A DNA stretch of 64,000 bases from Gluconacetobacter takamatsuzukensis (lineage in GTDB: Bacteria > Pseudomonadota > Alphaproteobacteria > Acetobacterales > Acetobacteraceae). Shown here one piece after another: positions 34,594-43,568 of this stretch; position 1 is the stretch's first letter; each line of letters begins with the position of its first letter. A program made the translations under genes and the position numbers. Where the stretch lies: positions 90,482-154,481 of the forward strand of contig NZ_JABEQK010000010.1 in assembly GCF_014174275.1 (NCBI RefSeq). The letters are read 5' to 3'. The notes under the pieces were generated by a model. It had not been told where the DNA came from, made no database searches, and saw only the letters and a list, made by a program, of their open reading frames with translations.

Positions 34594-36913
34594 GCTCGGT
34601 CGGATGGGGCTGGGAAACCGCGCCGGAAACGAGGCCGAAAACGGTCTCTCGCGGCGCGGCTTCCTGATGGCGGCCGTGGGCACGGGGGTGATGTTCGGCT
34701 TCCCCGCCGCCCGCGCCGCCCAGCAATTCGCCGCCCCCGGCCTGCCGGGCGACGGCGCGTTCGAACCCACGATCTGGTGCGCCATCGCGCCCGACGGCAC
34801 CATCACCGTCAACATCATCCGTGCCGAGATGGGCCAGCATGTCGGCACCGCCCTGGCCCGCATCATCGCGGACGAGATGAACGCGGACTGGAACCACGTA
34901 AAGATCAACTACGTGGACAGCGACCCGAAATGGGGCCTGATGGTCACCGGCGGAAGCTGGTCGGTGTGGATGACGTGGGACGTCTTCCGCCAGGCCGGCG
35001 CCGCCGCGCGCCTGGCCCTGACCGAGGCCGGCGCCGGCCTGCTGGGCGTGCCCGCCGCCCAGTGCACCACCCGCGACGGCATGGTGATCGCCGGCAGCAA
35101 GAGCATCGGCTACGGCGACATCGTCGCCCGCGCCCACCCCACCCGCAGCTTCACGCCCGACGAAATGGCCAAGCTGCCGCTGAAGCCGGCCTCCGAACGC
35201 CACCTGATCGGCAACGAGACGCTTAAGGCGCTGGACATCCCCGCCAAGACCAACGGCACCGCCATCTACGGCATCGACGCCAAGGTCGAGGGCATGGTCT
35301 ACGCCCGGCCCAAGATGCCGCCCACACGCTACGGCTCGCGCGTGCGCTCGGTCGACGACAGCGCCGCCCGCGCCGTCAAGGGCTACCAGCGCTACCTGGT
35401 GATCCAGGACCCGTCGGAGGTCGTGCAGGGCTGGGTGGTCGCCATCGCCGACACCTACAGCGCCGCGATCCGCGCCGCCGACCTGCTGAAGGTCGACTGG
35501 GCGCCGGGCGAGACGGTCAACGTCTCGGAAAAGGACGTAATCGACCACGGCCGCGCCCAGATCGACCGCAAGGATGGCGGCGTGATGGTGTTCGACGACA
35601 AGGGCGTCGATTCCACCTTCGCCGCCGCCGCCTCGACCTTCTCGCAGGATTATACCTGCGCCTCGGTGCTGCATTACCAGCTCGAACCCACCAACGCGCT
35701 GGCGTTCGAGAAGGACGGCATCTTCGAGATCCACGCCGGCAACCAGTGGCAGTCGCTGATCCTGCCTACCCTGGCCAAGGCGCTGGACCGGCCGGAGAAG
35801 AGCATCGTCCTGCGCAGCTACCTGCTGGGCGGCGGGTTCGGCCGCCGTCTGAACGGCGACTACATGATCCCGGCGGCCCTGGCCTCCAAGGCGCTGGGCA
35901 AGCCCGTCAAGCTGATCCTGACGCGCTCGGACGACATGCAGTTCGATTCCTTCCGCTCGCCCTCGATCCAGCGCATCCGCGTGGCCTTCGACGGGCAGAA
36001 GGCGATCACGGCCATGGAATATCACGCCTCCGCCGGCTGGCCGACGCAGGTGATGGCCGCGGCCTTCATGTCCAAGGGCGTGGACGGCAAGCCGTACGAC
36101 CCGTTCGCCATCGCGGGCGGCGACCATTGGTACGAGGTCGGGCCGCTGCGCGTGCGCGCCTTGTCCAACGACCTGGCCAACCGCACCTTCCGCCCCGGCT
36201 GGCTGCGCTCGGTCAGCCCCGGCTGGGTCAGCTGGGGCCTGGAATCCTCGTGGGACGAAATCGCCCATATCCAGGGCAAGGACCCGGTCCAGTTCCGGCT
36301 GGAGCACCTGACCGGCGCCGGCCGCAACAAGGGTGAGGCCCCCGATTCCACCGGCGGCGCGCTGCGCCAGGCGGCCGTGGTGCGCCGCGTGGCCGAAAAG
36401 GCGGGCTGGGGCCGCCCCATGCCCAAGGACACCGCGCTGGGCATCGCCACCACCTTCGGCCAGGAACGCGGCATGCCGACCTGGATCGCCTGCTGCGCGG
36501 AGGTCCATGTCGACCGCGCCACCGGCATCGTGCGCTGCCGGAAGCTGACGATCGTGGTCGATGCCGGCACCATCGTCGACCCCGACGGCGCCCGCGCCCA
36601 GACCGAGGGCGCGGCCCTGTGGGGCCTGAGCATGGCGCTGTTCGAAGGCTCGGAAATCGTGGGCGGCCTGCCCCGCGACCGCAACCTGAACACCTACACC
36701 CCGCTGCGCATCGCCGACGTGCCGGAGATGGAAATCGAATTCCTCCCCAGCACCGAAAAACCGACCGGCCTGGGCGAACCCGGCACCACGGTCGTGGCAC
36801 CCGCCATCGGCAATGCGATCTTCAACGCCGTGGGCGTGCGCATGCGCCACCTGCCGATCCGCCCGGCGGATGTGCTGCGGGCGTTGAAGGAGAAAGGGGC
36901 TTCGGCCGCCTGA
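34586..36913 (+). CDS. Molybdopterin-binding large subunit, aldehyde dehydrogenase/isoquinoline oxidoreductase type
   Basis: A 775-residue catalytic subunit of a periplasmic molybdenum hydroxylase. A Tat signal ([18 protein letters not shown], cleaved after ARA) leads into the molybdopterin domains; the base-catalyst glutamate is E731 in GLGEPGTT, and [17 protein letters not shown] is a cofactor-binding loop. In acetic acid bacteria such cytochrome-linked complexes are the membrane aldehyde dehydrogenase that makes acetic acid; other members oxidise isoquinoline. No adjacent alcohol dehydrogenase helps choose, so I leave the symbol blank. The ATG at 34586 has GGGGAGA upstream and overlaps the iron-sulfur gene. 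Confidence 0.93.
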   Translation: MGKLGRMGLGNRAGNEAENGLSRRGFLMAAVGTGVMFGFPAARAAQQFAAPGLPGDGAFEPTIWCAIAPDGTITVNIIRAEMGQHVGTALARIIADEMNADWNHVKINYVDSDPKWGLMVTGGSWSVWMTWDVFRQAGAAARLALTEAGAGLLGVPAAQCTTRDGMVIAGSKSIGYGDIVARAHPTRSFTPDEMAKLPLKPASERHLIGNETLKALDIPAKTNGTAIYGIDAKVEGMVYARPKMPPTRYGSRVRSVDDSAARAVKGYQRYLVIQDPSEVVQGWVVAIADTYSAAIRAADLLKVDWAPGETVNVSEKDVIDHGRAQIDRKDGGVMVFDDKGVDSTFAAAASTFSQDYTCASVLHYQLEPTNALAFEKDGIFEIHAGNQWQSLILPTLAKALDRPEKSIVLRSYLLGGGFGRRLNGDYMIPAALASKALGKPVKLILTRSDDMQFDSFRSPSIQRIRVAFDGQKAITAMEYHASAGWPTQVMAAAFMSKGVDGKPYDPFAIAGGDHWYEVGPLRVRALSNDLANRTFRPGWLRSVSPGWVSWGLESSWDEIAHIQGKDPVQFRLEHLTGAGRNKGEAPDSTGGALRQAAVVRRVAEKAGWGRPMPKDTALGIATTFGQERGMPTWIACCAEVHVDRATGIVRCRKLTIVVDAGTIVDPDGARAQTEGAALWGLSMALFEGSEIVGGLPRDRNLNTYTPLRIADVPEMEIEFLPSTEKPTGLGEPGTTVVAPAIGNAIFNAVGVRMRHLPIRPADVLRALKEKGASAA

Positions 36914-36922
36914 TCGTCGTGC

Positions 36923-36979
36923 GGGGCGGCGCCTTCGGGGCGCCGCCCCGAACCCCGCCAAAGGGCGGTCGCCCTTTGG
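36923..36979. terminator. Tandem hairpins between the molybdenum operon and the TonB receptor gene
   Basis: GGGGCGGCGCC (36923-36933) pairs with its complement at 36939-36949 around TTCGG; then CCAAAGGGC (36958-36966) pairs with GCCCTTTGG (36971-36979) around GGTC. The two stems lie between converging genes and should end both transcripts. The pattern looks like a dispersed intergenic element of this bacterial group. Confidence 0.7.
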
Positions 36980-37040
36980 AAACCCAGTCGTTTTTCGATG
37001 GTTGGGAGGGGCAGGGATCCGGGGCCCTGCCGCCATTTCC

Positions 37041-39617
37041 TCAAAGGGTCAAATTGGCGCGCAGGTAGTAATAGCCGCCATTCATGTCCAGTTGCGACGT
37101 GCTCATGTAATATTGCGGCACGCCCAGATAGCGGTTTCCGTCCGGCACCCGGCTGGGCCGGGCGTCGAACAGGTTGTTCGCCCCCAGCGTGAACGACCAG
37201 TTGCGGTCGACGCGATAGGTGATGTCCAGGTTCGTGATGAATTTCGGCGTATTGCGAAACGGCAGGAAGACCGTGCTGGACAGCGAGCCGCTATTGGTCG
37301 CGCCGGTATAATAGGTCAGTTGCGACGTGGTCTGGCCGTACCGGATCTCGTGCACGCCCACCGTCCACGCCCCGCGCGTGAAGCGCCCGCCGAAGATCAT
37401 CTTGCTGCGCGGATAGGCAGTGGTGATGTAGGCGATGCTCTGCGCGGACAGCAGCGGCTGCCCGGTCGCGGAATCCGCCTGATGGCTCAGGCGGGTCCGG
37501 TTCAGGTTGATGGCCACGTCCCAGTCGATCCGCCCGACATCGCCCAGCCGGGTCGGATAGGTCGCCGTCAGGTCCAGCCCCTGCGTGCGCGTGCTGGCCA
37601 CGTTCGCAAACCAGTTGGTCGAGAGCGAGGCCGCCGTCCACTGGTCCGACCCGTCGGGCAGCGTAAAGCCGTTCAGCCCCAGGGCAGAGCGCGCCGCATC
37701 GCCGATGATGTTGCCGCCGGGCAGGATCTGGTCGCGCAGGTTGATCTGATAGACATCGACCGTCACATGCAGGTTCTTCACCGGCTCGACGATCACGCCG
37801 CCGGTCACGTTGGTCGAACGTTCCGGCTTCAGCTTCGAGGCCCCATTGGCCAGCGCCCCGGGCGAATTCGCCGCGATCAGCCCGCGCGCCGCGGTGGGCG
37901 AGAGCGTCAACGAACTGTAATGTTCCTGCGCCAGCGTCGGCGCATGAAAACCGTTGGAAATCGTGGCGCGGAACGCCAGCCACCGGAAGGCATCGTAGCG
38001 GGTGGAAACCTTGCCGGTCTCGGTATCGCCCACATCGGTATAATGTTCGAACCGCCCGGCCAGGTCGAGCTGCCAGTTCTTCAGCAGATGCGTCGCGACA
38101 TCGACATAGCCGCCCACGACATCGCGATTGAAATTGCCGGCATTGCCCGCATTGGTCCCGGCCAGCGCATCCGATCCGCTGCCATAGGTCGAATCCGGCG
38201 ATCCGGTCCCGACCGAATAGCTCTCGTAGCGATAGGTCGCCCCGCCGGCCACGTTGATGCTGTGCGGCCAGCCCTGGACATGAAACGCCCGGCTCAGGTC
38301 AAACGTATTGCTCCACTGGGAATTGTTGAATCCCTGGGCCGCGATGACCGTCGGCGTGCGGCCGGTATCGCGCGCGACCGCGAAATTCGCCGAATCCTTC
38401 AGGCCGATCGCGTCATAGTCGCGCCCGTAGACCGATGACAGGTCCCAGTTCCACCCCAGCACCACGCCCTTCACCCCGGCCGTGACTTCCCAGTCATCCT
38501 CGTCCAGCGTCTCCAGCGGCGAATAGCCGTTGGGATAGATGGCGGCATAGGCAGGATAATTCGCAAGCGAACCCGGCAGCCGGTAATTCTGAAACGCTTC
38601 CGCATGCCGGTGGGCATAGGTGGCCAGCGCATAGGCGTGGATATCGTCCGTCAGGTCGTACCCGGCCTTCACCGCCACGCTCTCGCGCGTCTGTTCCGGC
38701 CGGCCGAGGATCTTGTTGATCTTGGTCCCCGTCCGCAGGTCGGGCGCGCTGCGGAACGTATGGTCCTCATGTACGAAATCGCCGCTGACATGCACGAACC
38801 CGCGCGCGCCCAGCTTCGCGCCGCCATCCAGGTACACGCCCTGCTGGAACCCGTCCTTGGCCGCCGTGATGCCGGTGATCGATTCGGCGTTGAAACCGTG
38901 ATCCTGCTTCTTGAGGATGATGTTCACCACCCCCGCCACGGCATCCGATCCATATTGTGCCGAAGCCCCGTCGCGCAGGATCTCCACATGGTCGATCGCC
39001 GCCATCGGGATCATGTCGATATCGACCGGCGTGGTGCCCTGCTGCGGCCCGCCATCGGCATAGAGATTGGCCGTGGTATGCCGCCGCTTGCCGTCCACCA
39101 GCACCAGCGTCTCGTTGGGGCTCAGCCCGCGCAGGCTGAAGGCCGAGGTCAGCGCACCGGTATCGAACCCCCCGGTCGGCAGCGTCAGCGACGGCAGCAA
39201 CTGCCCCAGTGCCTCGCGCAAGGTCGGCTGCCCGGTCTGCGCAAGCTGCCGGGCCGAGACGATATCGATCGGCGCCACGCTGTCGCGCGCCTTTTTCCCG
39301 ATCTCGCGCGTGCCGGTCACGATAATGGCCTCGCCGGCATCGGCCGGCCGGGCCGCCGGCGCGCCGGCTCCGACGGGGGCACCGACGGCGGCACCGACCG
39401 CCCGCACGGGGGCGGCCGCAGTCTTGCCGGCCTCCTGCGACGCCGTGCTCTCCGTCGTAGTCTCCGCCGCGTCGGCCGCCACGGCCCGCGCGACCGGCTG
39501 CACCGTCAGGATCGAGGCCGCCAGCAGCGCATGCCGGGGCCGCAGGCGGCAACCGGCCACCATCGTCCTTCTGCGGGCAGGCTCGACTTCCGGGGCGCGC
39601 GGGCTGAAGGGCGGCAT
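37041..39617 (-). CDS. TonB-dependent outer-membrane receptor
   Basis: An 858-residue outer-membrane receptor that takes up a scarce ligand with TonB energy. After a signal peptide (hydrophobic 29-48) comes a low-complexity Ala/Val/Gly linker, a TonB-box-like EAIIVTG near 95, the plug (ALGQLLPSLTLPTGGFDTG, FSLRGLSPNETLVLVDGKR, VEILRDGASAQYGSDAVAGV) and a 22-strand barrel. It ends YLRANLTL, whereas most barrels end in Phe or Trp. The start at 39617 has GGAG eight bases upstream; a later ATG at 39563 is also possible. Ligand unknown. It faces the molybdenum operon; a palindromic site lies 32 bases upstream. Confidence 0.93.
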   Translation of the reverse strand: MPPFSPRAPEVEPARRRTMVAGCRLRPRHALLAASILTVQPVARAVAADAAETTTESTASQEAGKTAAAPVRAVGAAVGAPVGAGAPAARPADAGEAIIVTGTREIGKKARDSVAPIDIVSARQLAQTGQPTLREALGQLLPSLTLPTGGFDTGALTSAFSLRGLSPNETLVLVDGKRRHTTANLYADGGPQQGTTPVDIDMIPMAAIDHVEILRDGASAQYGSDAVAGVVNIILKKQDHGFNAESITGITAAKDGFQQGVYLDGGAKLGARGFVHVSGDFVHEDHTFRSAPDLRTGTKINKILGRPEQTRESVAVKAGYDLTDDIHAYALATYAHRHAEAFQNYRLPGSLANYPAYAAIYPNGYSPLETLDEDDWEVTAGVKGVVLGWNWDLSSVYGRDYDAIGLKDSANFAVARDTGRTPTVIAAQGFNNSQWSNTFDLSRAFHVQGWPHSINVAGGATYRYESYSVGTGSPDSTYGSGSDALAGTNAGNAGNFNRDVVGGYVDVATHLLKNWQLDLAGRFEHYTDVGDTETGKVSTRYDAFRWLAFRATISNGFHAPTLAQEHYSSLTLSPTAARGLIAANSPGALANGASKLKPERSTNVTGGVIVEPVKNLHVTVDVYQINLRDQILPGGNIIGDAARSALGLNGFTLPDGSDQWTAASLSTNWFANVASTRTQGLDLTATYPTRLGDVGRIDWDVAINLNRTRLSHQADSATGQPLLSAQSIAYITTAYPRSKMIFGGRFTRGAWTVGVHEIRYGQTTSQLTYYTGATNSGSLSSTVFLPFRNTPKFITNLDITYRVDRNWSFTLGANNLFDARPSRVPDGNRYLGVPQYYMSTSQLDMNGGYYYLRANLTL

Positions 39618-39961
39618 GATGGCGGCTCCATAATATACAGTTTTATGACGTTGTTTTTAAAATAAACAACGCGAACGGCGCTTTCCTATCACCAACATTA
39701 CACGAAGTGAATTTATCCCATACGCATTCCGATGCTTCCTGTCCCACCTGTGACATATGAGAAACAGTCTGTTGCAAAAACAAAACATGTAGGCGCAAGG
39801 GCGGAAATCCGCCGCCACGCCATGAAAACGCCCGCCCTGCCCCCCCGGAACGCTCTCCGACCGCCACGGCAACGCGCCGGCCGGGGCACGGGATTTCCGC
39901 GCGCCCCCTCTTATTTCGATGCGACATGGAAGTCGGGCATCCGGCGCGATATGGTCCGCCC
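39618..39961. other. Divergent intergenic region between the TonB receptor and an MFS gene
   Basis: 344 bases without a gene and visibly richer in A/T than its surroundings up to about 39800. It holds the inverted repeat at 39649-39671 and a TATATT hexamer (39637-39632, minus strand) right before the receptor's ribosome site. Toward the MFS gene I see no convincing promoter. Confidence 0.5.
39649..39671. promoter_or_regulatory. Operator-like inverted repeat upstream of the TonB receptor
   Basis: CGTTGTTT (39649-39656) and AAACAACG (39664-39671) are perfect complements separated by TTAAAAT, 32 bases before the receptor's start codon. A dimeric repressor bound here would block transcription. 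No regulator gene lies beside it. Confidence 0.5.
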
Positions 39962-41344
39962 ATGCCGATCCTGCCCTATATCGTCGCCGCCACCTTCTTC
40001 ATGGAGTATCTGGACTCCACCATCATCGCCACGGCCCTGCCGGCGATGGCACGCAGCTTCCATGTCGGCCCCAACGAACTCAGCCTGGGCATGACGGCCT
40101 ACATGCTCACGCTGGCGGTCTTCATCCCGATCAGCGGCTGGATGGCCGACCGGTTCGGCTCGCGCACCATCTTCGCCACGGCGGTCGCGATCTTCACCGC
40201 CGCCTCGGTGCTGTGCGGCTTCGCCGGCAGTGTCGATGCCTTCATCGCCGCCCGGGTGCTCCAAGGGCTGGGCGGGGCGATGATGGTGCCGGTCGGGCGC
40301 TTCATCGTGGTGCGCAATACCGAGACCAGCCGCCTGATCCAGGCCATCTCGACCATCACCTGGCCGGCGGTGGCCGCCCCGGTGGTCGGCCCCACGGTCG
40401 GCGGGCTGATCGTGACATTCGCAAGCTGGCACTGGATCTTCTTCATCAACCTGCCGCTGGGCCTGGCGGTTCTGGCCGTCATCTTCGCCATCGTGCCGCA
40501 ACAGTTCGGCGAGCGCCGCCCGCTGGACTGGGGCGGCTTCGTGCTGGGCGGCCTGGCGCTGACGGCCCTCCTGCTGGGCACCGAACTGGCCAGCAACACG
40601 CAGGCCAGCCCCGTACTGGCCACCCTGCTGTTCGGTGCCGGGCTGCTTCTGGGCACCGCCACCCTGCGCCACGCGGCCGGCCGCACCCATCCGCTGCTCG
40701 ATTTCCGGCTGATGCGCCACCCCACCTTCGGCGTGACGGTGGCGGCGGGCACGCTCTCGCGCCTGACGATCGACGCCATTCCCTACCTGGTACCGCTGCT
40801 GCTCCAGATCGGCTTCGGCCTCACCGCCTTCCATGCCGGCTCGCTGATGCTGGCCTTCGCGCTGGGCAATCTGGGCATGAAGATGTTCACCACCCGCATC
40901 CTCACGCGCTTCGGCTTCCGCGCCACGGCGGCGGTCAACGCGGCTCTGGGCGCGCTGTTCGTGCTGCTGGCGGGCACGATGGTGCCGGCCACCCCGGTCA
41001 CGATCCTGCTGCTGGTGCTGCTGGGCTGCGGCGTCACGCGCTCGATGCAGTACACGCTGCTGGCCACGCTGGGCTATGCCGATATCGGCCCCGCCGAAAA
41101 AGGCGCGGCCAGCACGCTGCTCAGCGTCACCCAGCAGATGTGCATCGGCATGGCCGTCGCCTTCGCCGCCCTCACCCTGCGCCTGACCGCGACCCTGCGG
41201 GGCGAACATCCCGCCACCGCGGCTTTCACCCCCGCCGATTTCCACTGGGCATTCCTGGTCGTCGCCATCCCGCTGATCCTCTCGATCCCGGGCTATCTGC
41301 GCCTCGACCGCACCGCCGGCGCCGCCCTGCGCCGGGCCTCCTGA
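39962..41344 (+). CDS. MFS efflux transporter, DHA2 family
   Basis: A 460-residue inner-membrane multidrug-type antiporter. Helix 1 carries EYLDSTIIATALPAMA, then GWMADRFGSRTIF (motif A), RVLQGLGGAMMVPVGR, and SWHWIFFINLPLGL typical of EmrB/MdtD relatives. Hydrophobicity suggests 14 helices. I use the ATG at 39962 since the protein then begins with the first helix; an ATG at 39926 would add 12 residues. It is divergent from the TonB receptor and unrelated in sequence to the pump at 3941-5320 beyond family level. Substrate unknown. Confidence 0.88.
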   Translation: MPILPYIVAATFFMEYLDSTIIATALPAMARSFHVGPNELSLGMTAYMLTLAVFIPISGWMADRFGSRTIFATAVAIFTAASVLCGFAGSVDAFIAARVLQGLGGAMMVPVGRFIVVRNTETSRLIQAISTITWPAVAAPVVGPTVGGLIVTFASWHWIFFINLPLGLAVLAVIFAIVPQQFGERRPLDWGGFVLGGLALTALLLGTELASNTQASPVLATLLFGAGLLLGTATLRHAAGRTHPLLDFRLMRHPTFGVTVAAGTLSRLTIDAIPYLVPLLLQIGFGLTAFHAGSLMLAFALGNLGMKMFTTRILTRFGFRATAAVNAALGALFVLLAGTMVPATPVTILLLVLLGCGVTRSMQYTLLATLGYADIGPAEKGAASTLLSVTQQMCIGMAVAFAALTLRLTATLRGEHPATAAFTPADFHWAFLVVAIPLILSIPGYLRLDRTAGAALRRAS

Positions 41345-41463
41345 CCCGGCCATCCGCCCGACCTCACCGCCCCACGCATCGCGGCCCTGCACCCCCGTCG
41401 CTGGAACAACCGCGTCGATTCGGGCGTATGGACTGCATCACAGGGTCTGACGGAGTGCAGCAG

Positions 41464-41856
41464 ATGCGGCGATTTCTGACGTTCGGGGCAATCACGCTCA
41501 TGCAGGGCGTGGCGATCGCCCCGGTCGGGGCCCTGGCCCAGAGCGTCGGATATGGCAGTTACGACAACCGCGACAGCGGCACATATGCCAGCCCGGCCCC
41601 GCCGACAGTGGGCCAGGACGGGTCCTATCCCTCCGGGCAATACGGGTACGCCGGCCCGCAGACTTATCCGTCCCAGGCCTACCCGTCACAGGCCTATCCG
41701 ACGCAATCCTATCCCACCCAGTCCTATCCTGCACAATCCTATCCCGCGCAGCCCCGCCCTGCCCGGCCGGTACCGCCGCAGGCAACGTCACCCGACACGG
41801 TCTGCACCGGCGGCCGGTTCTTCGATCACATGACGAAAACCTGCGAAAGTCCCTGA
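41464..41856 (+). CDS. Secreted protein with Tyr-Pro-x-Gln pentapeptide repeats
   Basis: A 130-residue exported protein. A signal peptide (MRRFLTFGAITLMQG to about GALAQ) is followed by a Tyr/Gly/Ser-rich stretch and six tandem copies of the five-residue unit YPxQx (residues 68-97; bases 41665-41754), then a proline-rich run and a C-terminal TVCTGGRFFDHMTKTC that could form one disulfide. Low-complexity Tyr/Pro/Gln repeats suggest an extended, possibly surface-exposed or cell-wall-interacting chain. GGAG lies eight bases before the ATG. No family recognised. Confidence 0.7.
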   Translation: MRRFLTFGAITLMQGVAIAPVGALAQSVGYGSYDNRDSGTYASPAPPTVGQDGSYPSGQYGYAGPQTYPSQAYPSQAYPTQSYPTQSYPAQSYPAQPRPARPVPPQATSPDTVCTGGRFFDHMTKTCESP

Positions 41857-41966
41857 CCCGCTCCCCGCCCAGCCGGGCCGGAGCCCACGGAACAAGCCGC
41901 CCCCAGGGGCCTGAATGCACGGGCGCGGGCGCGCGCCGGATCGAGCGCCAGCGCGCGCCCGTGGCG

Positions 41967-42374
41967 TCAGTTCTGGCGCCAGGGCAGGCCGTCGGCCTTC
42001 CATCCGGCCCGGGCGCCGCGATGGCCCTCGGCATCCAGCGGACCCTCGAATCCGTTCGCGACGTTGAACACGTGCGCAAACCCCGCCATCCGCGCCGCCA
42101 TGGCGGCGGAATGGCTGCGCGCGCCGGAGCGGCAGATGAAGTGGATCTCGTGCTCCGGCGTCAGCCCCGCCGCCTGAAGCTGCTCCAGAAAGCGCGGATT
42201 CGGCTGGCCGCCGAGCCCCTGCCACGACACCGGAATCACCTGCTTGCCGACCGACGCCAGGTCGGGCAGGCCCACGAACATCCATTCCGCATCGGTGCGA
42301 ACATCGACCAGCTGCGCCTGCGGGCGGTTGCCCAGCGCGTCCCAGGTCTGGGTGGGTGCTACGTCCTCGATCAT
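41967..42374 (-). CDS. Rhodanese-like sulfurtransferase
   Basis: A 135-residue single-domain rhodanese. The active loop is CRSGARS with nucleophile C81, preceded by LVDVRTDAEW (the CH2A element). Single-domain rhodaneses move sulfane sulfur from thiosulfate or persulfides to acceptors. I start at the ATG at 42374 because GGGAC lies at a suitable distance; ATG at 42386 is possible. It is divergent from a cysteine synthase gene (114-base gap), pointing to shared sulfur metabolism. Confidence 0.9.
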   Translation of the reverse strand: MIEDVAPTQTWDALGNRPQAQLVDVRTDAEWMFVGLPDLASVGKQVIPVSWQGLGGQPNPRFLEQLQAAGLTPEHEIHFICRSGARSHSAAMAARMAGFAHVFNVANGFEGPLDAEGHRGARAGWKADGLPWRQN

Positions 42375-42487
42375 CTTGTGTCCCATCGCAAGAATGCACA
42401 TTGTGCGCCTGACGGGCGCCCGGCCCCGGCCGGGCGCATTCCGGCGGCCACCAGCCGCCACGCACGTTGCGGAGAAGGTGCTGCGTT

Positions 42488-43522
42488 ATGGGCCAAAGTG
42501 CAAATCCCGCCCCCCCCGGCTGGACGACCTCGTCCACCGACATGACGGCCGCGATCGGCCACACGCCGCTGATTCGCCTGCGGCGCGCGTCGGAACTGAC
42601 GGGGTGCGAGATCCTGGGCAAGGCGGAATTCATGAATCCCGGCGGCTCGGTCAAGGACCGCGCCGCGCTGGCGATCATCGACGATGCCGAGCGGCGCGGC
42701 GTGCTGAAGCCCGGCGGCACGGTGGTCGAAGGCACGGCCGGCAATACCGGAATCGGCCTGACGCTGGTGGCCAACGCGCGCGGCTACCGCTCGGTGATCG
42801 TGATGCCGGAGACCCAGAGCCAGGAGAAGATCGACTTCCTGCGCATGATCGGCGCCGACCTGCGCCTGGTGCCCGCCAAGCCGTTCCGCGACCCGGGTAA
42901 TTACGTCCATGTCTCGCGCCGCCTGGCCGAGGAAACGGGCGCGGTGTGGGCCAACCAGTTCGACAATCTCGCCAACCGCGAAGGCCACCGCGCCACCACG
43001 GGCCCCGAGATCTGGACCCAGACGGCGGGCAGGGTCGATGCCTTCACCTGCTCGTGCGGCACCGGCGGCACGCTGGCCGGCATCGCGCTGGGGCTGGAGG
43101 ATTCCGCCCGCGCCGAGGGCCGCGCCCGCCCGCGCATCGTCCTGGCCGACCCGGAAGGATCGGCCCTGTACGGCTGGGTCAAGTCCGGCGACATGAGCGT
43201 CAGCGGCAGCTCGATCACCGAGGGCATCGGCCAGTCCCGCGTCACCGGCAACCTGGAAGGCATCGCGATCGACGACGCCGAGCGCATCCCCGATGCCGAG
43301 GCGCTGGAGCTGATCTACGAACTGCTGATCCACGAGGGCCTGTCGATCGGCGGCTCCTCGGGCATCAACGTGGCGGCGGCCATCCGCGTGGCCCGCAGCA
43401 TGGGCCCCGGCCACACGATCGTCACCATCCTGTCCGACGGCGGCAGCCGCTACCAGTCCAAGCTGTTCAACCCCGCCTTCCTGCGCGAGAAGAACCTGCC
43501 CGTTCCCGCCTGGCTGGCCTGA
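42488..43522 (+). CDS. cysK: Cysteine synthase family protein (PLP-dependent)
   Basis: A 344-residue fold-type II PLP enzyme, probably O-acetylserine sulfhydrylase making cysteine. K56 in NPGGSVKDRAA binds PLP; VEGTAGNTGIGL is the substrate loop and CGTGGTLAG the phosphate-binding loop. The tail EKNLPVPAWLA and the length are those of the long alphaproteobacterial cysteine synthase A group. AGAAGG precedes the ATG at 42488. The divergent rhodanese supports a role in sulfur assimilation. Cystathionine beta-synthase is the main alternative and cannot be excluded by sequence alone. Confidence 0.85.
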   Translation: MGQSANPAPPGWTTSSTDMTAAIGHTPLIRLRRASELTGCEILGKAEFMNPGGSVKDRAALAIIDDAERRGVLKPGGTVVEGTAGNTGIGLTLVANARGYRSVIVMPETQSQEKIDFLRMIGADLRLVPAKPFRDPGNYVHVSRRLAEETGAVWANQFDNLANREGHRATTGPEIWTQTAGRVDAFTCSCGTGGTLAGIALGLEDSARAEGRARPRIVLADPEGSALYGWVKSGDMSVSGSSITEGIGQSRVTGNLEGIAIDDAERIPDAEALELIYELLIHEGLSIGGSSGINVAAAIRVARSMGPGHTIVTILSDGGSRYQSKLFNPAFLREKNLPVPAWLA

Positions 43523-43568
43523 CCGGCCCGCCGCGACCGCCCCGCCGCCGGCCCCCGGCGGCGGGGCG

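Noticed and set aside
30086..36913. Long minus-strand open frames opposite gcd, the cytochrome gene and the molybdopterin subunit
   Set aside because: Mirror images of well-conserved genes, with Arg/Gly/Asp/Val-rich composition and no motifs.
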